From Dehalococcoidia bacterium (GTDB taxonomy: Bacteria; Chloroflexota; Dehalococcoidia; DSTF01; JALHUB01), in NCBI GenBank assembly GCA_030018455.1, contig JASEFU010000006.1:1-64000 (forward strand): a DNA stretch of 64,000 nucleotides, written 5' to 3'. Position 1 is the first letter of the stretch, and each line of letters starts with the position of its first letter. A program made the position numbers and the translations under genes. The notes under the pieces were generated by a model, which was not told the origin of the DNA, did no database searches, and saw nothing but the letters and a program-made list of their open reading frames with translations. Positions 1 to 10,014 of the stretch are shown here, in pieces.

Positions 1-61
1 GCTCAAGAAACAAGCGGAAAGGGGGTGAGTGTACGGAATGTACCGGACGAGTACAACCGCT

Positions 62-89
62 TTGCCCCAACCGCCGCCGTCGATAGAAT
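62..89 (+). promoter_or_regulatory. Possible sigma70-type promoter
   Basis: TTGCCC at 62-67 and TAGAAT at 84-89 are separated by 16 bases. The -10 matches the consensus at five of six positions and the -35 at four. The predicted start is near 96, about 33 bases before the first gene, whose Shine-Dalgarno AGGAG lies at 113-117. Recognised by eye only. Confidence 0.35.
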
Positions 90-128
90 AGCCCCGTATC
101 ATCCGCCCTTAGCAGGAGAGACGATAAG

Positions 129-1094
129 ATGAGACGAACGCGGGTCTGCGACCTCCTCGAGATCGAGTACCCCATCATTCAGGGGGCGATGAACTGGGTC
201 GCGAACGGCGAGCTGGCCGCCGCCGTCTCGGAGGCGGGAGGCCTGGGCATCATAACGCCCGGCGCAGGCTGGGACCGCAAGGGGGAGCGCGCCGACAACC
301 TCAGGCTGCAGATCCGTCGCGCCAAAGAGCGCACGGGCAGGCCCTTCGGCGTGAACCTGACGGTGCTCGACCCCGAGTCGCGTAACTTCGCGGAGATCGT
401 GGCGTCGGAGGGCGTGCCCATCGTGACCACGTCCGCCGGCAACCCGGCCACGCTCACTCCGTTCCTCAAGGAGCGCGGTATCAAGGTCCTGCACGTCGTC
501 GCTTCGTGCCGCCACGCGCGGGGCGCCGAGAGGGCAGGCGTCGACGCCGTTATCGCCGAGGGCTACGAGGCCGGCGGCCACAACGGAATGGACGAAATCC
601 CCACCTTCGTCCTCGTTCCGCAGGTTGTGGACGCGGTCAGCGTGCCGGTGGTGGCCGCGGGCGGCATCGCCGACGGCCGCGGCCTCGTCGCGGCGCTCGC
701 GCTCGGCGCCGAGGGCGTGCAGATGGGCACCCGTTTTATCGCCACCACCGAATGCTGCGCTCACCCCCGCTTCAAGCAAGCGGTGCTGAACGCCGACGAC
801 GTCGCGACGGTGATCACCGGACGGAAGATCGGGCCGACCCGCGGCATTCGCAACCCGTTCACCGACAAAATGCTGGAAATGGAAGCGGCGGGCGCCAGCG
901 CCGAGGAGCTGCAACAGTTCATCGGCTGGGGGCGTTCCCCCGCCGGCCAGCTCGACGGCGACACGGAGGAGGGCGAGATGTATTGCGGCGCGGTCGCCGG
1001 GCTGGTGAAGACAATTGTCAGCGCCGGTGACGTGGTGCGCGAGGTGGTGCGCGAGGCCGAAGAGCTTCTCGACCGACTCGCCGATATGCGGTAG
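129..1094 (+). CDS. NPD-family FMN oxidoreductase (nitronate monooxygenase / FabK-like)
   Basis: A 321-residue TIM-barrel flavoenzyme of the nitronate monooxygenase/2-nitropropane dioxygenase family. The N-terminus carries the family pattern YPIIQGAM. The central EGYEAGGHNG segment (about residues 142-151) holds the active-site His region, and the AAGGIADGRG and GVQMGTRF segments form the FMN phosphate site. The family includes nitronate-oxidising enzymes and the enoyl-ACP reductase FabK, and sequence alone does not separate them here. No fatty-acid synthesis genes adjoin it. An SDR gene follows 32 bases downstream, so the two may be co-transcribed. A paralogue of similar length lies at 24253-25215. 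Start ATG is preceded by AGGAG. The family call is firm; the substrate is unknown. Confidence 0.85.
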   Translation: MRRTRVCDLLEIEYPIIQGAMNWVANGELAAAVSEAGGLGIITPGAGWDRKGERADNLRLQIRRAKERTGRPFGVNLTVLDPESRNFAEIVASEGVPIVTTSAGNPATLTPFLKERGIKVLHVVASCRHARGAERAGVDAVIAEGYEAGGHNGMDEIPTFVLVPQVVDAVSVPVVAAGGIADGRGLVAALALGAEGVQMGTRFIATTECCAHPRFKQAVLNADDVATVITGRKIGPTRGIRNPFTDKMLEMEAAGASAEELQQFIGWGRSPAGQLDGDTEEGEMYCGAVAGLVKTIVSAGDVVREVVREAEELLDRLADMR

Positions 1095-1126
1095 GGGTGC
1101 ACGGTTTTGCGGAAGGAAGGGGCCAC

Positions 1127-2017
1127 ATGGATATCGAAGGCAAGATCGCTGTTGTGACGGGAGCGGGCAGCGGCATCGGCAAGGCTACGGCTGTCGCGCT
1201 GGCGAAGGCGGGGGCCGACCTGGTGCTCGCCGACGTCGACGAGGCCCGGCTCAAAGAGACGGAGGTTGATATACGGGACGCCGGCCGCAAAGCGCTCCCC
1301 GTCCGCACCGACGTTTCGAAACTGGACGACGTCCGCAACCTGTACGAGCAGTCGGTCCGCAACATGGGGCGCGTCGACATACTTATGAACAACGCCGGAG
1401 TGCACATGAGCGGCCCCGTCGAGCGCGTATCGATCGAGGACTGGGAGTGGATTGTCGGCATCAACTTCTGGGGCGTCGTCTACGGCATCCACGTCTTTCT
1501 GCCCCACATGCTCGAGCGCGGCAGCGGCCACATCATCAACACCGCCTCCATCGCCGGTCTCGGCGGCTGGGACGGCTCCATCCCTTACACGGCCACCAAG
1601 TTCGCCGTCCTGGGACTCTCCGAGAGTCTGGCGATCTACCTCAAAGGGAAGGGGATCGGCGTCACCGCTGTCTGCCCCGGGCTGGTGGCGACGAACATAA
1701 GCGGGGCGTCGCGCTTCATCCCCTCCGGCGACGAGGTACTCGACGGCATCCGGCGCGGCTTCATGGAAGCATTCCAGAAGAAAGAGTTGGGCGAAATCGC
1801 GCAGCAGGCGGAAATCCTCGAGCCGGAAGTGGTCGCGGAACAGATAGTGCAGGCGGTAAGGGGGGAGACATTTCTGGTGACGCCGCACGCCAACACACGT
1901 GAGATGATGGTGCAGCGGGCCCAGGACCCCGAAGGGACGATCAACCAGATTGCCTTCTTCCGCGCGTTACGGCAGCAGGAGATGAGGGCCCGGGCGGAGG
2001 CGCAAGAGAAGCCTTAG
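1127..2017 (+). CDS. Short-chain dehydrogenase/reductase
   Basis: A 296-residue classical SDR. The nucleotide-binding TGAGSGIG motif lies near residues 12-19, Asp at the end of beta-2 (VLADVDEA) favours NAD(H), NNAG lies near 90, and the catalytic pair is in YTATK. The start at 1127 is preferred over the longer in-frame ORF from 1097 because GGAAGGAAGGGG lies just upstream and the Rossmann fold begins at once. The C-terminal 40 residues extend past the SDR core and are charged. It follows the NPD-family flavoenzyme in the same direction. The substrate cannot be inferred. Confidence 0.88.
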   Translation: MDIEGKIAVVTGAGSGIGKATAVALAKAGADLVLADVDEARLKETEVDIRDAGRKALPVRTDVSKLDDVRNLYEQSVRNMGRVDILMNNAGVHMSGPVERVSIEDWEWIVGINFWGVVYGIHVFLPHMLERGSGHIINTASIAGLGGWDGSIPYTATKFAVLGLSESLAIYLKGKGIGVTAVCPGLVATNISGASRFIPSGDEVLDGIRRGFMEAFQKKELGEIAQQAEILEPEVVAEQIVQAVRGETFLVTPHANTREMMVQRAQDPEGTINQIAFFRALRQQEMRARAEAQEKP

Positions 2018-2120
2018 TCTCTCTTGGGCCCGCTCCCCGAATGTCAAAGCCGCCCCGTCTGCTGTAAGATGAAAAGAGACGGAACGTGCTCTTTCGTCGC
2101 AGGAAGGAAAGGAGGTCCTG

Positions 2121-2648
2121 ATGCTCAGCGAAAGCATGCAGGAGAAGCTGAACGCTCAGCTCAACGCCGAGCTCTACTCCGCCTATCTCTACCTCTCGAT
2201 GTCGGCCTACTTCGAGGCGTGCAGCATGGGAGGCTTCGCTAACTGGATGCGCGTGCAGGCCCAGGAAGAGCTCTCCCACGCAATGAAGTTCTTCGACTAT
2301 CTGGCCGAACGCGGGGGCCGCGTGACGCTGACCGCCATCGACGCGCCGCGCACCGAATGGGCTTCCGCTGTCGACGCCTTCGATGAGGTGTACCGGCACG
2401 AGCAGAAGGTCACCGCCCTCATCAACAACCTGGTCAACGCCGCCGAACAGGAGTCCGACCACGCCACCAGATCGATGCTGCAGTGGTTTGTGACCGAGCA
2501 GGTGGAAGAAGAGGCGTCGGCGGAGCGCATCCTCGACAACCTCAAGATGGTGGGCGACGACGGCACGGGCCTGCTGATGCTTGACCGCGAGCTGGCGCAG
2601 CGCGTGTACACGCCTCCCGCCGCGGAAGGCGAAGGCGCCGGCGGCTAG
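2121..2648 (+). CDS. ftnA: Ferritin (FtnA-type iron storage protein)
   Basis: A 175-residue four-helix-bundle ferritin. The N-terminal half contains [18 protein letters not shown] and [15 protein letters not shown], which carry the ferroxidase Glu, Glu and His ligands. A later [10 protein letters not shown] helix supplies the third-site acidic residues. There is no haem-binding Met typical of bacterioferritin. It should form a cytosolic 24-mer that oxidises and stores Fe(II). The start ATG has an excellent Shine-Dalgarno (AAAGGAGG, spacing about 5). Its last four bases overlap the end of addA on the opposite strand, sharing the palindromic CTAG that serves as the stop in both genes. Confidence 0.93.
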   Translation: MLSESMQEKLNAQLNAELYSAYLYLSMSAYFEACSMGGFANWMRVQAQEELSHAMKFFDYLAERGGRVTLTAIDAPRTEWASAVDAFDEVYRHEQKVTALINNLVNAAEQESDHATRSMLQWFVTEQVEEEASAERILDNLKMVGDDGTGLLMLDRELAQRVYTPPAAEGEGAGG

Positions 2649-5600
2649 CCCCCGCCGCGGGAGCCGGCGAACGTCCGGACCGCCGCCCGCGCGTCTTCCA
2701 TCGCGGACGCCAGGTCATCGATAGGCTGCTCGCGCGCGGCCGTCGGCTGGACAAACACGAAGCGACAGGCGACGACCTTCCTCCCCAGCGCCCGCTCGAC
2801 GGCGAGCGCGTAGGCCGCCCCCTGCAACCGGTACCGCGCCATCGCCCGCGCCATCTCTTCCTCGTCGGGGACGGCGTCCGTCTTGTAGTCGACGACGACG
2901 AGCCCGCCGTCCGTCTCGTACAGGAGGTCGATGAAGCCCTCGAGGACGATGCCGTCTACCGGCACGGCCACGTACACCTCGCGACGGTAGCGGCCGCGCA
3001 CCGCCTCTCTCACCGACGGCGCGTCGAGCGCGGCGCGCACCCTGCGCGCGATCTCATCGGCGCGGTCCGGAATCCCTTCAGCGGCGGCCTGCGCCTGCGC
3101 CGCGCCCTCGAGCCCTTCGCCCGTCGCCAGATCGACGCTCTGGAGGACGGCGTGCACGGCGCGGCCAAGCGACGTACCGGCCCTGCCCTTTCGCCACGGC
3201 GGTACCTCCTCTGCCGGCGCGTCCTTTTCCAGATTCGGATCGGCGGACGGAGCTGCTTCGGCGGCAAGGCCGGTGGCGGAGACGACAAGCGCCCGCGAGC
3301 GCTCGACGAGGAGGCGCCGTCTCTTCTCCAACCACTGCGCCCGCTCCTCCGGCGAGTCTTCAAACCTTCGCGACGCCCTCTCTTCCGCGGGCGGCCCGCT
3401 TGCTTTCGCAAACTCCAGCGTCCGCCAGAGGCGCGGCATCTCCCGGCAGCGCTCGTGCAAGCGGGCGGCGTGGCACTCAACGCCTTTCTTGTGGTGCAGG
3501 CTCACTATCAGGTGGTCGCGCGCGCGGGTGGCCGCCACGTAAAGCAGGCGCACTTTCTCGAAAGCGTCCATCTCCTCTTCTGCCGCCGCCAGACGCTCGA
3601 AGCCCTCCGTTTCGAACCGTGCGTTCTGCGGGCCGATACGCACATGCGGCGTGCCGTCCCTGTCCCATAGCACGATGGCGTTCTGGGGCCGCGGCCGGTC
3701 TTCGACGTTCAGACCCACAAGGGCCGCAATGGGAAACTCCAGCCCTTTCGAAGCGTGGATGGTCATGATCCGCACCGCGTCGTCGTCCGCCTCGGGCACG
3801 ACCGTCTCCACCACCCGCGTCCCTTCCTCGGCTTGCTGCTCCGCCCAGTCGACAAACTGGCGGAGCGTGCTTCCGCCCGCCTCGACGAAAGCGCGCGCCT
3901 GGTCGAGGACGAAACGCAGCCGCTGCCACCGCTCGCGCGGGCGCCGGTGCGCGAAGGCGATCTCGAATAGCCGCCGCTCTCGTATCACGGCCTCGACGAC
4001 CCCGCTGATGCCCATCCAGGTGCGCTTCTCGTGAAAACCCCGCAGCGACGCCATCGCGGCTATGACGGGGTGATCGGGCGCAAGCGTGGAGGGAGGGTCC
4101 CGACGGCAGTCCCAGCGTCCGTTCGCCTGGCGGAAACCGAGCAGGTCGACATCGCTGCAGCCGAACGCAGGCGAGCGCAGCGCCGCCACCAGCGCCACCT
4201 CGTCCGTCGGGTCGTCTATCGCCCTCAGTATGGTCAGGAGGTCGCGCACCTCCTGCGAGCTGTACACGAGCGAGCGGCTCTCGACGCGGTAGGGGATGGC
4301 CGCCTCTTCCAGCGCCTGTTCGAGGGGCGGCAGGCCGGTGCGGGTAGGCATGAGGACAGCGATATCGGCGTAGCGCGCGGGCCGGAGCGAGAGGGCCCCG
4401 TCGCCGCCCTTCTCGGCGACGGGCCAGCCTTCCGCCTTTATGCGCCGGATGGCTGCGACCATCTCTTCCGCTTCCTTCGCGCGAATCGCGTCGATGTTCC
4501 CCTCCGACGGCCCCCCCAGCAGATGGACGGTCGTCGCGCCGTCGGGTGGTTCCCGGCGGGCGAACAGCTTCTCGTAGGCGGCCTGCCCGTCCCTCGCCTC
4601 GGCACCCATGAGTTCGGGGAACACGCCGTTCACCCAGTCGATGACGAAACGCAGGGAGCGGAAGTTTTGCGTGAGACGCACCGTGCTTGCCTCGAAGCGG
4701 CGCTGCACCGCCTGGTAGAGGGCGATGTCGGCCCGGCGAAAGCGGTAGATCGACTGCTTGGGGTCGCCGACGAAGAAGAGCCGCCCCTCTTCCACCTTCG
4801 CCGCCTGCCACGAGAACGGCCCGTCGCCGGCATCGTCGTCAGAGGCGAGGAGGACGGCGATCTCGATCTGGAGCGGGTCGGTGTCCTGGAACTCATCGAT
4901 GAGGAGGTGCGAGAAGCGGCGCCGCAGCGAGCGCCGCACTTCGCGGTTGCGGCGCAGGAGGTCGCGCGCTTGCACGAGCAGGTCGTGGAACTCGAGCGTG
5001 CCCTGGCGCCGCCGCTCGTCGGCATAATCGAGGACGAAGCGGCGCAGGGCGGCGAGAAGCGGCGCGAGGGCCGCCCGGCGGGCCGCCGTCAGCATCTCGC
5101 CCCGCAGCAGCTCTGCTTCGGTCAACATGTCGCGCAGGTCCCCGGGGGTTACACCGCTCCAGTTTGACTTGTTGCCGTACCCGAACCCGATCCTCGTCTT
5201 CTCGGCCAGGACCCGCAGCACGTCCAGTTCGTCGGTTGCCCCCTCAAGGCGGTCGCAGTAGCGTTTCAGCGTCTCGAGGTGGCAGTAGAGCCGGTCTTCG
5301 GCGTTCACACAGCAGCGGGCATAGCCGCACGCCTCCGACAGGGCGGCGAGCAGCGGCGCGAGGTCCGGCGGCTCCCATTCGCTGCTGTCGGGGGCGGCGT
5401 CTTCCAGGCGGTCCCAGTTGCGGTGGAACGCCAGCGCCACCGCCCGCAGTTTCTCGGGCCTCAGCCCGAGCACGTACGCCCGCAGCAGAGTGAGCTCCAT
5501 CGCCGGATCGTCAAGCAGGCGGTCGATGAACTCCTCCCACTTCTCACCGAAGGCGATGGACGCGCGGGTTTCGTCCTGCATGGCAATTACGGGCGGCAGG

Positions 5601-5980
5601 CGCGCTTCGAGGGGGTACGACGATAGTATGCGTCCCGCGAAGGCGTGCAGCGTTTCGACGGCGGCGGCATCGACCTCGCCCGCGGCGATGCGGCACCGCT
5701 CCCGCTCCTCCGCCGGCAGCGACTCGTCGCGCGCGGCCCGCTCCAGTGCTTCCCTTATGCGGTCGCGCAGCTCCGCCGCCGCCGCCTCCGTAAAGGTGAT
5801 GGCGGCGATCGAGCGCATCTGCGCGCGCCCGGCGCAAACGAGGCGCACCACGCGCTCCACCAGTTCGTGCGTCTTGCCCGTGCCCGCGCCCGCTTCGACA
5901 AACAGCGTGCTGTCGAGGTCGTCGCGGATACGGCCGCGCGCATCCGCGTCCGATAAAGGCAACGAATCAAGGCCGCTCAT
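2645..5980 (-). CDS. addA: AddA-type helicase-nuclease subunit
   Basis: An 1111-residue UvrD/RecB-family protein. Walker A GAGTGKT lies at about residues 31-37, motif [14 protein letters not shown] shows the helicase Walker B, and LTQNFRS (motif IV) and [12 protein letters not shown] (motif V) follow in order. The C-terminal RecB-type nuclease is visible as GFIDLLY followed by VVDYKTD, the PD-(D/E)xK core. With AddB it should process double-strand breaks for RecA loading. Its start overlaps the end of addB by 14 bases, indicating translational coupling. Length is slightly below the 1200 residues usual in Firmicutes. The gene is intact. Confidence 0.9.
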   Translation of the reverse strand: MSGLDSLPLSDADARGRIRDDLDSTLFVEAGAGTGKTHELVERVVRLVCAGRAQMRSIAAITFTEAAAAELRDRIREALERAARDESLPAEERERCRIAAGEVDAAAVETLHAFAGRILSSYPLEARLPPVIAMQDETRASIAFGEKWEEFIDRLLDDPAMELTLLRAYVLGLRPEKLRAVALAFHRNWDRLEDAAPDSSEWEPPDLAPLLAALSEACGYARCCVNAEDRLYCHLETLKRYCDRLEGATDELDVLRVLAEKTRIGFGYGNKSNWSGVTPGDLRDMLTEAELLRGEMLTAARRAALAPLLAALRRFVLDYADERRRQGTLEFHDLLVQARDLLRRNREVRRSLRRRFSHLLIDEFQDTDPLQIEIAVLLASDDDAGDGPFSWQAAKVEEGRLFFVGDPKQSIYRFRRADIALYQAVQRRFEASTVRLTQNFRSLRFVIDWVNGVFPELMGAEARDGQAAYEKLFARREPPDGATTVHLLGGPSEGNIDAIRAKEAEEMVAAIRRIKAEGWPVAEKGGDGALSLRPARYADIAVLMPTRTGLPPLEQALEEAAIPYRVESRSLVYSSQEVRDLLTILRAIDDPTDEVALVAALRSPAFGCSDVDLLGFRQANGRWDCRRDPPSTLAPDHPVIAAMASLRGFHEKRTWMGISGVVEAVIRERRLFEIAFAHRRPRERWQRLRFVLDQARAFVEAGGSTLRQFVDWAEQQAEEGTRVVETVVPEADDDAVRIMTIHASKGLEFPIAALVGLNVEDRPRPQNAIVLWDRDGTPHVRIGPQNARFETEGFERLAAAEEEMDAFEKVRLLYVAATRARDHLIVSLHHKKGVECHAARLHERCREMPRLWRTLEFAKASGPPAEERASRRFEDSPEERAQWLEKRRRLLVERSRALVVSATGLAAEAAPSADPNLEKDAPAEEVPPWRKGRAGTSLGRAVHAVLQSVDLATGEGLEGAAQAQAAAEGIPDRADEIARRVRAALDAPSVREAVRGRYRREVYVAVPVDGIVLEGFIDLLYETDGGLVVVDYKTDAVPDEEEMARAMARYRLQGAAYALAVERALGRKVVACRFVFVQPTAAREQPIDDLASAMEDARAAVRTFAGSRGGG

Positions 5981-8900
5981 CGGGCTCCGTCATTTCCAGG
6001 TAGCGCCGCAGTTCCGGCGACTGCCGCTTCCTCTCCCAGACCCGCCTCCGATTAACAGGACAGACGCGGTCGTAGGGGCAGATGCGGCAGTTGGCGTGGC
6101 CGCCGTCGCCGGCAGGCTTTCCGGGGTTGGCCGCGAAGACGCCGGAATCGATGCCGTCGATTATGACGGCGGCCACCTCCTGGAACCGCTCCAGCGCTTT
6201 GTCATCGAGAAGGTAGCCGATGCGCTGGTAGCCCGCCTCCTCTCCCACAAACCAGTAGTAAGCCGCCGCCTCGCCGAATCCCAGGCACTGCCCGGCCGCA
6301 AGTGCGTAGATAGGGAGCTGCAGGACTCTGCCTCGGTTCACCGGGTCCTTTTTCAGACCGGAATAGTAGTTCGCGGAGCCGCTCTTGTAGTCGAATACGG
6401 CCGCTCTCGCGCCGTCCGGCGTGGAATCGACGCGGTCGATCTTTCCGCGAACCGCCACCTCGCGCCCGCCGGGCATCGGAACTACGAGCGCCGGGTGGGC
6501 GGAGGCCGGCATCCCGAAGCCCATCTCCACCTCGCGCGGAACGACGCCCATCTCTCGCCGCATTTCCTCGTCGGCGTCGAGGAAGCCCGCCAGGTCGCGC
6601 AGGATGCGCTCCCGCTCCATGCGCCACAGGAGGGGCTTGCCGGTGATCCCCTGCTCTTCCGCCTCGTCGCACAGCCGCCGCCCGATTTCGAGAAGCAGCG
6701 CCCTTTCGTCGTCGCTCCACGGCTCGTCCGGAACCTTACGCGGCGCGGCGCTGCGAACAAACTGCTCCAGGGCGGCGTGGATGAGGCTGCCGCGGTCGCG
6801 AGCGCTGAGGGTGAGCACGTCTTCCGGCTTCTCGGTCTCGGCCACGCGGAGGACGTTGCCGAGGAAGTAGCGGAAGGGGCAGGCGGCCCACGTCTCGAGC
6901 GCCGTCGCCGAAGCGGGACGCTCGCGCGAGGGCCCGGGCGCCTCGATGCCCTCGATGAGGCCGTCCCACACCGTCAGCCGCGCCGTGCGGCGGGCGATTT
7001 CGGCGGCGAGACCGGAGCGCAGCGCTGCTTCCCCCAGAGCGAGATAGTGTCCCAGCACAGCCCTCCCCGATTCCGACCAGCGCAGGAGACTGCGCATGTC
7101 GTATTCTTGCGGGGACGCCGGCTCCGCGCCGTCGCGAAGGGCGCCGTGAAAGGAAGGGATGACCGTGATCCAGTCGCGCGACGGCGGGGGGTCCATATCG
7201 CTGGCGAAGAGCGTTTTGCCCTCCAGCTTCGACGCCTCGTCGAGCAGCCATTCCGACGGCAGCTTGCCCCGCTGTCCGCGCAAATCGGCGCGAGAGTAGA
7301 CGAAGTAGCGCTCCGAGGCGGAGGCGAGGGCGGCGAGATAGGCGAAGCGCTCCTCCACCCGGCGCCGCGAGCGGAGAGGCACCTCCTCGCCGGCAGCGGC
7401 GCGCTCGTCGTCGGGGAGGAGCGGGTCGTCGCGGTCGCGGGGCGGCATCAGCCCCTCCGTCATGCCCAGCACGAAGACGACGTCGAAATCGACCCCGACG
7501 GCATCGCTGATGCGGCCGAGGAAAATGCCGTTTCCGAACTTGCCCTCGCGACCTGCCGTGGCCTCCAGCTCGCGGTCTACGGCCCGCAGGAATACCGACT
7601 CGTCGACCGTTGCTCGGATGGTGCGCAGGCCAACGAGCGATTCGAGCACGTTGAGGATGCGCCGGTACGACTCGATCTCGCGCTCCGGCCATTCGCCGAG
7701 GCGTCCTTCTCCGCCGAGGTAGCGATCCAGCAGGCGGCGCGCCCAGGCGGCGAAATCGGGCCAGCCCTGCGCTGCAGGCGCCTCGAGGAGACGGCCGAGC
7801 TCGCGCAGGAACGAGCGCAGCCGCTCCACGTGCTCGAGGTCGAGACGCAGCCCCTCGATGCGGCCCTCGCTCGCCTCTTCGAGGAGTTCGAGATCGGCGA
7901 GCTCCTTCTCCAGCGACCGCTTGTGCGCCTGCAGCCGCGACTCCCACTGCGATAGGCCCCGGACGACGCCCGCCGCCCGCGACAGGGCGTCCCAGCGCTG
8001 CGCCGGCGCCGCCTGTCCGCCTTCCTCCTCGAGGATGGGCGCGCTGCTCAGCCAGTCCATCACCACGTCGCGGCGGAACCCGCTTTCGCGCACGCGGAAC
8101 AGTCCAAGCAGGGCGCGGCCGGCGACGGTCTGGGCAAGCGTCTGCGTGCCGGGGCCGTTGAACTCGACCCCGGCGGCCCTGAACTGCTCCTGCGCAACCA
8201 GCGCGTAGGGCTGGGCGGCCCGGTAGAGGACGGCCATGCGGTGCAGGGGCGCGCCTTCCTCCAGCCTGCGCATCGCCAGGCGCAGCACGGAGCGCACCTC
8301 TTCTTCCGCGTCGGCGGCGACAAGCACGTGCGCGCGGGCCGATTGGGGCGAAGCGGGCTCGACGGCGGCCGCCCCCAGGAAGGGCTCCAGGCGCGAGGCG
8401 ATGGCGCGGGACAGGCCATCGGCCTCTTCTTCGCCGGTGAGACCGATGATGACCGTGAGAAGTCCGGCGTCGGCGAGGGCGCGAAGCATCTCCTGCTCGG
8501 CGGGCGAGAGGCGACGCGGAAGAAACACGATGACGTGGCCGATGTCGCGCAGGGCGGCGGAGCCGTCGCGGACGGCGGCGGCGGCGGAAAGGGCAAGGTC
8601 TTCTTCGTCGTAGTAGCCTTCGGTGCGGCGCCGGTATTCGCGGAACAGCCGCACGACGTGGGCCGCCCTCTCGCTCTGCCGTTCGAGGGCGGCAAGCGCT
8701 TCTTCCGGCGAGCGGCGCAGCTCGGCAAAGGTCAATTCGAGGCTGCGCTCGGTACCGGCGTGCTCGCGCACCTCCGCGAAAATGCCGGGGGCGGCGGCCA
8801 GTGTAGCGCGCACCACTTCTGCGCGGACGGCGCCGGAGAGCGGGAGCCTGCCGGCGGCGGCGAGCGCGGGCGAGCCGAGCAGTTCGGCGACGCGGGGGAG

Positions 8901-9092
8901 CACATCGAAACGCACGCCGATCACGCCCCCCTCCAAAGCTCCCAGGGTGCGGCTTAGCGAAAGCTTGGCATAGTTCGAGGGAACGGCAACAGTGACCGGC
9001 CGGAGGAGGTCGCCCTGCTTGGCGGCGGCTATCGCCTCCTGAAGCCGGTCGAGCGCCGGCTGCCCGAAGGGAACGAGGTGCAGCGAGGCCAT
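5967..9092 (-). CDS. addB: AddB-type nuclease subunit with Fe-S cluster
   Basis: A 1041-residue partner of AddA, first gene of the pair. The C-terminal third has a RecB-type nuclease core (GKIDRVD then FDYKSGS). The four Cys expected for the AddB iron-sulfur staple are present: one in AACPFRYFLG and three in CRICPYDRVC. The N-terminus, where Bacillus AddB has a Walker A P-loop, reads LVPFGQPALDRL and shows no GxxxxGK[ST], so this subunit probably does not hydrolyse ATP. FDVLPRVAELLG and VFVLGMTEGLMPPRDRDD are typical AddB-like segments. Assignment rests on gene order and motifs. Confidence 0.85.
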   Translation of the reverse strand: MASLHLVPFGQPALDRLQEAIAAAKQGDLLRPVTVAVPSNYAKLSLSRTLGALEGGVIGVRFDVLPRVAELLGSPALAAAGRLPLSGAVRAEVVRATLAAAPGIFAEVREHAGTERSLELTFAELRRSPEEALAALERQSERAAHVVRLFREYRRRTEGYYDEEDLALSAAAAVRDGSAALRDIGHVIVFLPRRLSPAEQEMLRALADAGLLTVIIGLTGEEEADGLSRAIASRLEPFLGAAAVEPASPQSARAHVLVAADAEEEVRSVLRLAMRRLEEGAPLHRMAVLYRAAQPYALVAQEQFRAAGVEFNGPGTQTLAQTVAGRALLGLFRVRESGFRRDVVMDWLSSAPILEEEGGQAAPAQRWDALSRAAGVVRGLSQWESRLQAHKRSLEKELADLELLEEASEGRIEGLRLDLEHVERLRSFLRELGRLLEAPAAQGWPDFAAWARRLLDRYLGGEGRLGEWPEREIESYRRILNVLESLVGLRTIRATVDESVFLRAVDRELEATAGREGKFGNGIFLGRISDAVGVDFDVVFVLGMTEGLMPPRDRDDPLLPDDERAAAGEEVPLRSRRRVEERFAYLAALASASERYFVYSRADLRGQRGKLPSEWLLDEASKLEGKTLFASDMDPPPSRDWITVIPSFHGALRDGAEPASPQEYDMRSLLRWSESGRAVLGHYLALGEAALRSGLAAEIARRTARLTVWDGLIEGIEAPGPSRERPASATALETWAACPFRYFLGNVLRVAETEKPEDVLTLSARDRGSLIHAALEQFVRSAAPRKVPDEPWSDDERALLLEIGRRLCDEAEEQGITGKPLLWRMERERILRDLAGFLDADEEMRREMGVVPREVEMGFGMPASAHPALVVPMPGGREVAVRGKIDRVDSTPDGARAAVFDYKSGSANYYSGLKKDPVNRGRVLQLPIYALAAGQCLGFGEAAAYYWFVGEEAGYQRIGYLLDDKALERFQEVAAVIIDGIDSGVFAANPGKPAGDGGHANCRICPYDRVCPVNRRRVWERKRQSPELRRYLEMTEPDERP

Positions 9093-9232
9093 CCGCTGTC
9101 CGACGTATGGGGTTTCGCGCCGGGACGCCTGAAGTCCCCACGTTCCGGCAGGGGCATTGTAGCAGATCGGGCTACGCAGGCGAGACGGGCCCGGAGAAAT
9201 GAATGCGCGTCAGGGCGGATCTACACGCCTGC

Positions 9233-9994
9233 CTACTGCGCGACGAGGCCGCCGTCGATGACCATCGCGTGCCCGAGGACGAAGGACGCGGCGTCGGAGC
9301 AGAGCCAGATCACTGCCTCGGCGACCTCCTCCGGCACGCCCAGCCGGCCGATGGGCTCGGCTTCCATCAGTTGCGCCTCCCCCTGGGGCGAGCCGCCGGC
9401 GAAACGTTCGACCATCGGCGTGCGGATGACGCCGGGACAGACGACGTTGATGCGTATGCCCGTCGTGGCGTACTCGAGCGCCGCCGTCTTCGTCAGCCCA
9501 ATCACGCCGTGCTTGCTTGCCACGTAAGCAGGGATGTTGCGGTAACCGATAAGGCCCGCTACGGAAGACATGTTAACGATGGCGCCCTTGCCCTGCTTCA
9601 GCATTTGAGGGATCTCGTTCTTCATGCAGAGCCACGCGCCCTTCAAGTTCACGCTGAGCACGCGGTCCCAGTTTGCTTCCGAGGAGTCGGCGGTGGCCGC
9701 CTGCTCCCCCTCGATGCCGGCGTTGTTGAACGCGAAGTCGAGCCGGCCATACTTGCGCACGGTCTCGCTGATCAGGTTCTCTACCTGGTCGGGCTGCGAC
9801 ACGTCGGCGCGGACGAAGTAGGCGTCGCCGCCAGCGTCCGTTATCATGTGGACGGTGTCTTCGCCGCCGCTCGCGTCGACGTCGGAGACTACTACCTTCG
9901 CCCCTTCGCGAGCGAAAGCGATCGCCGCCGCCCTGCCGATCCCCGAGCTGGCGCCGGTGACAAGGGCGACCTTGCCCTCGAACATTCCCGCCAT
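9233..9994 (-). CDS. Short-chain dehydrogenase/reductase (glucose-1-dehydrogenase-like)
   Basis: A 253-residue classical SDR. TGASSGIG lies near residue 14, Asp in VVSDVDAS at the end of beta-2 favours NAD(H), NNAG lies near 93, and YVASK holds the catalytic Tyr and Lys. NVVCPGVIRTPM and a C-terminal VIDGG follow as in the FabG/glucose dehydrogenase group. It lies 20 bases downstream of the flavoprotein at 10015-11379 in the same direction and probably shares its transcript. The substrate cannot be deduced. Confidence 0.87.
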   Translation of the reverse strand: MAGMFEGKVALVTGASSGIGRAAAIAFAREGAKVVVSDVDASGGEDTVHMITDAGGDAYFVRADVSQPDQVENLISETVRKYGRLDFAFNNAGIEGEQAATADSSEANWDRVLSVNLKGAWLCMKNEIPQMLKQGKGAIVNMSSVAGLIGYRNIPAYVASKHGVIGLTKTAALEYATTGIRINVVCPGVIRTPMVERFAGGSPQGEAQLMEAEPIGRLGVPEEVAEAVIWLCSDAASFVLGHAMVIDGGLVAQ

Positions 9995-10014
9995 TCCGTC
10001 ACCTCCTGTCTTCG

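Noticed and set aside
5418-7955. Long open frame (845 codons) on the plus strand opposite addA and addB
   Set aside because: It is the complement of two well-supported genes with clear motifs; long antisense frames are common in GC-rich coding DNA. Its translation is low-complexity Arg/Gly/Ala with no family pattern.
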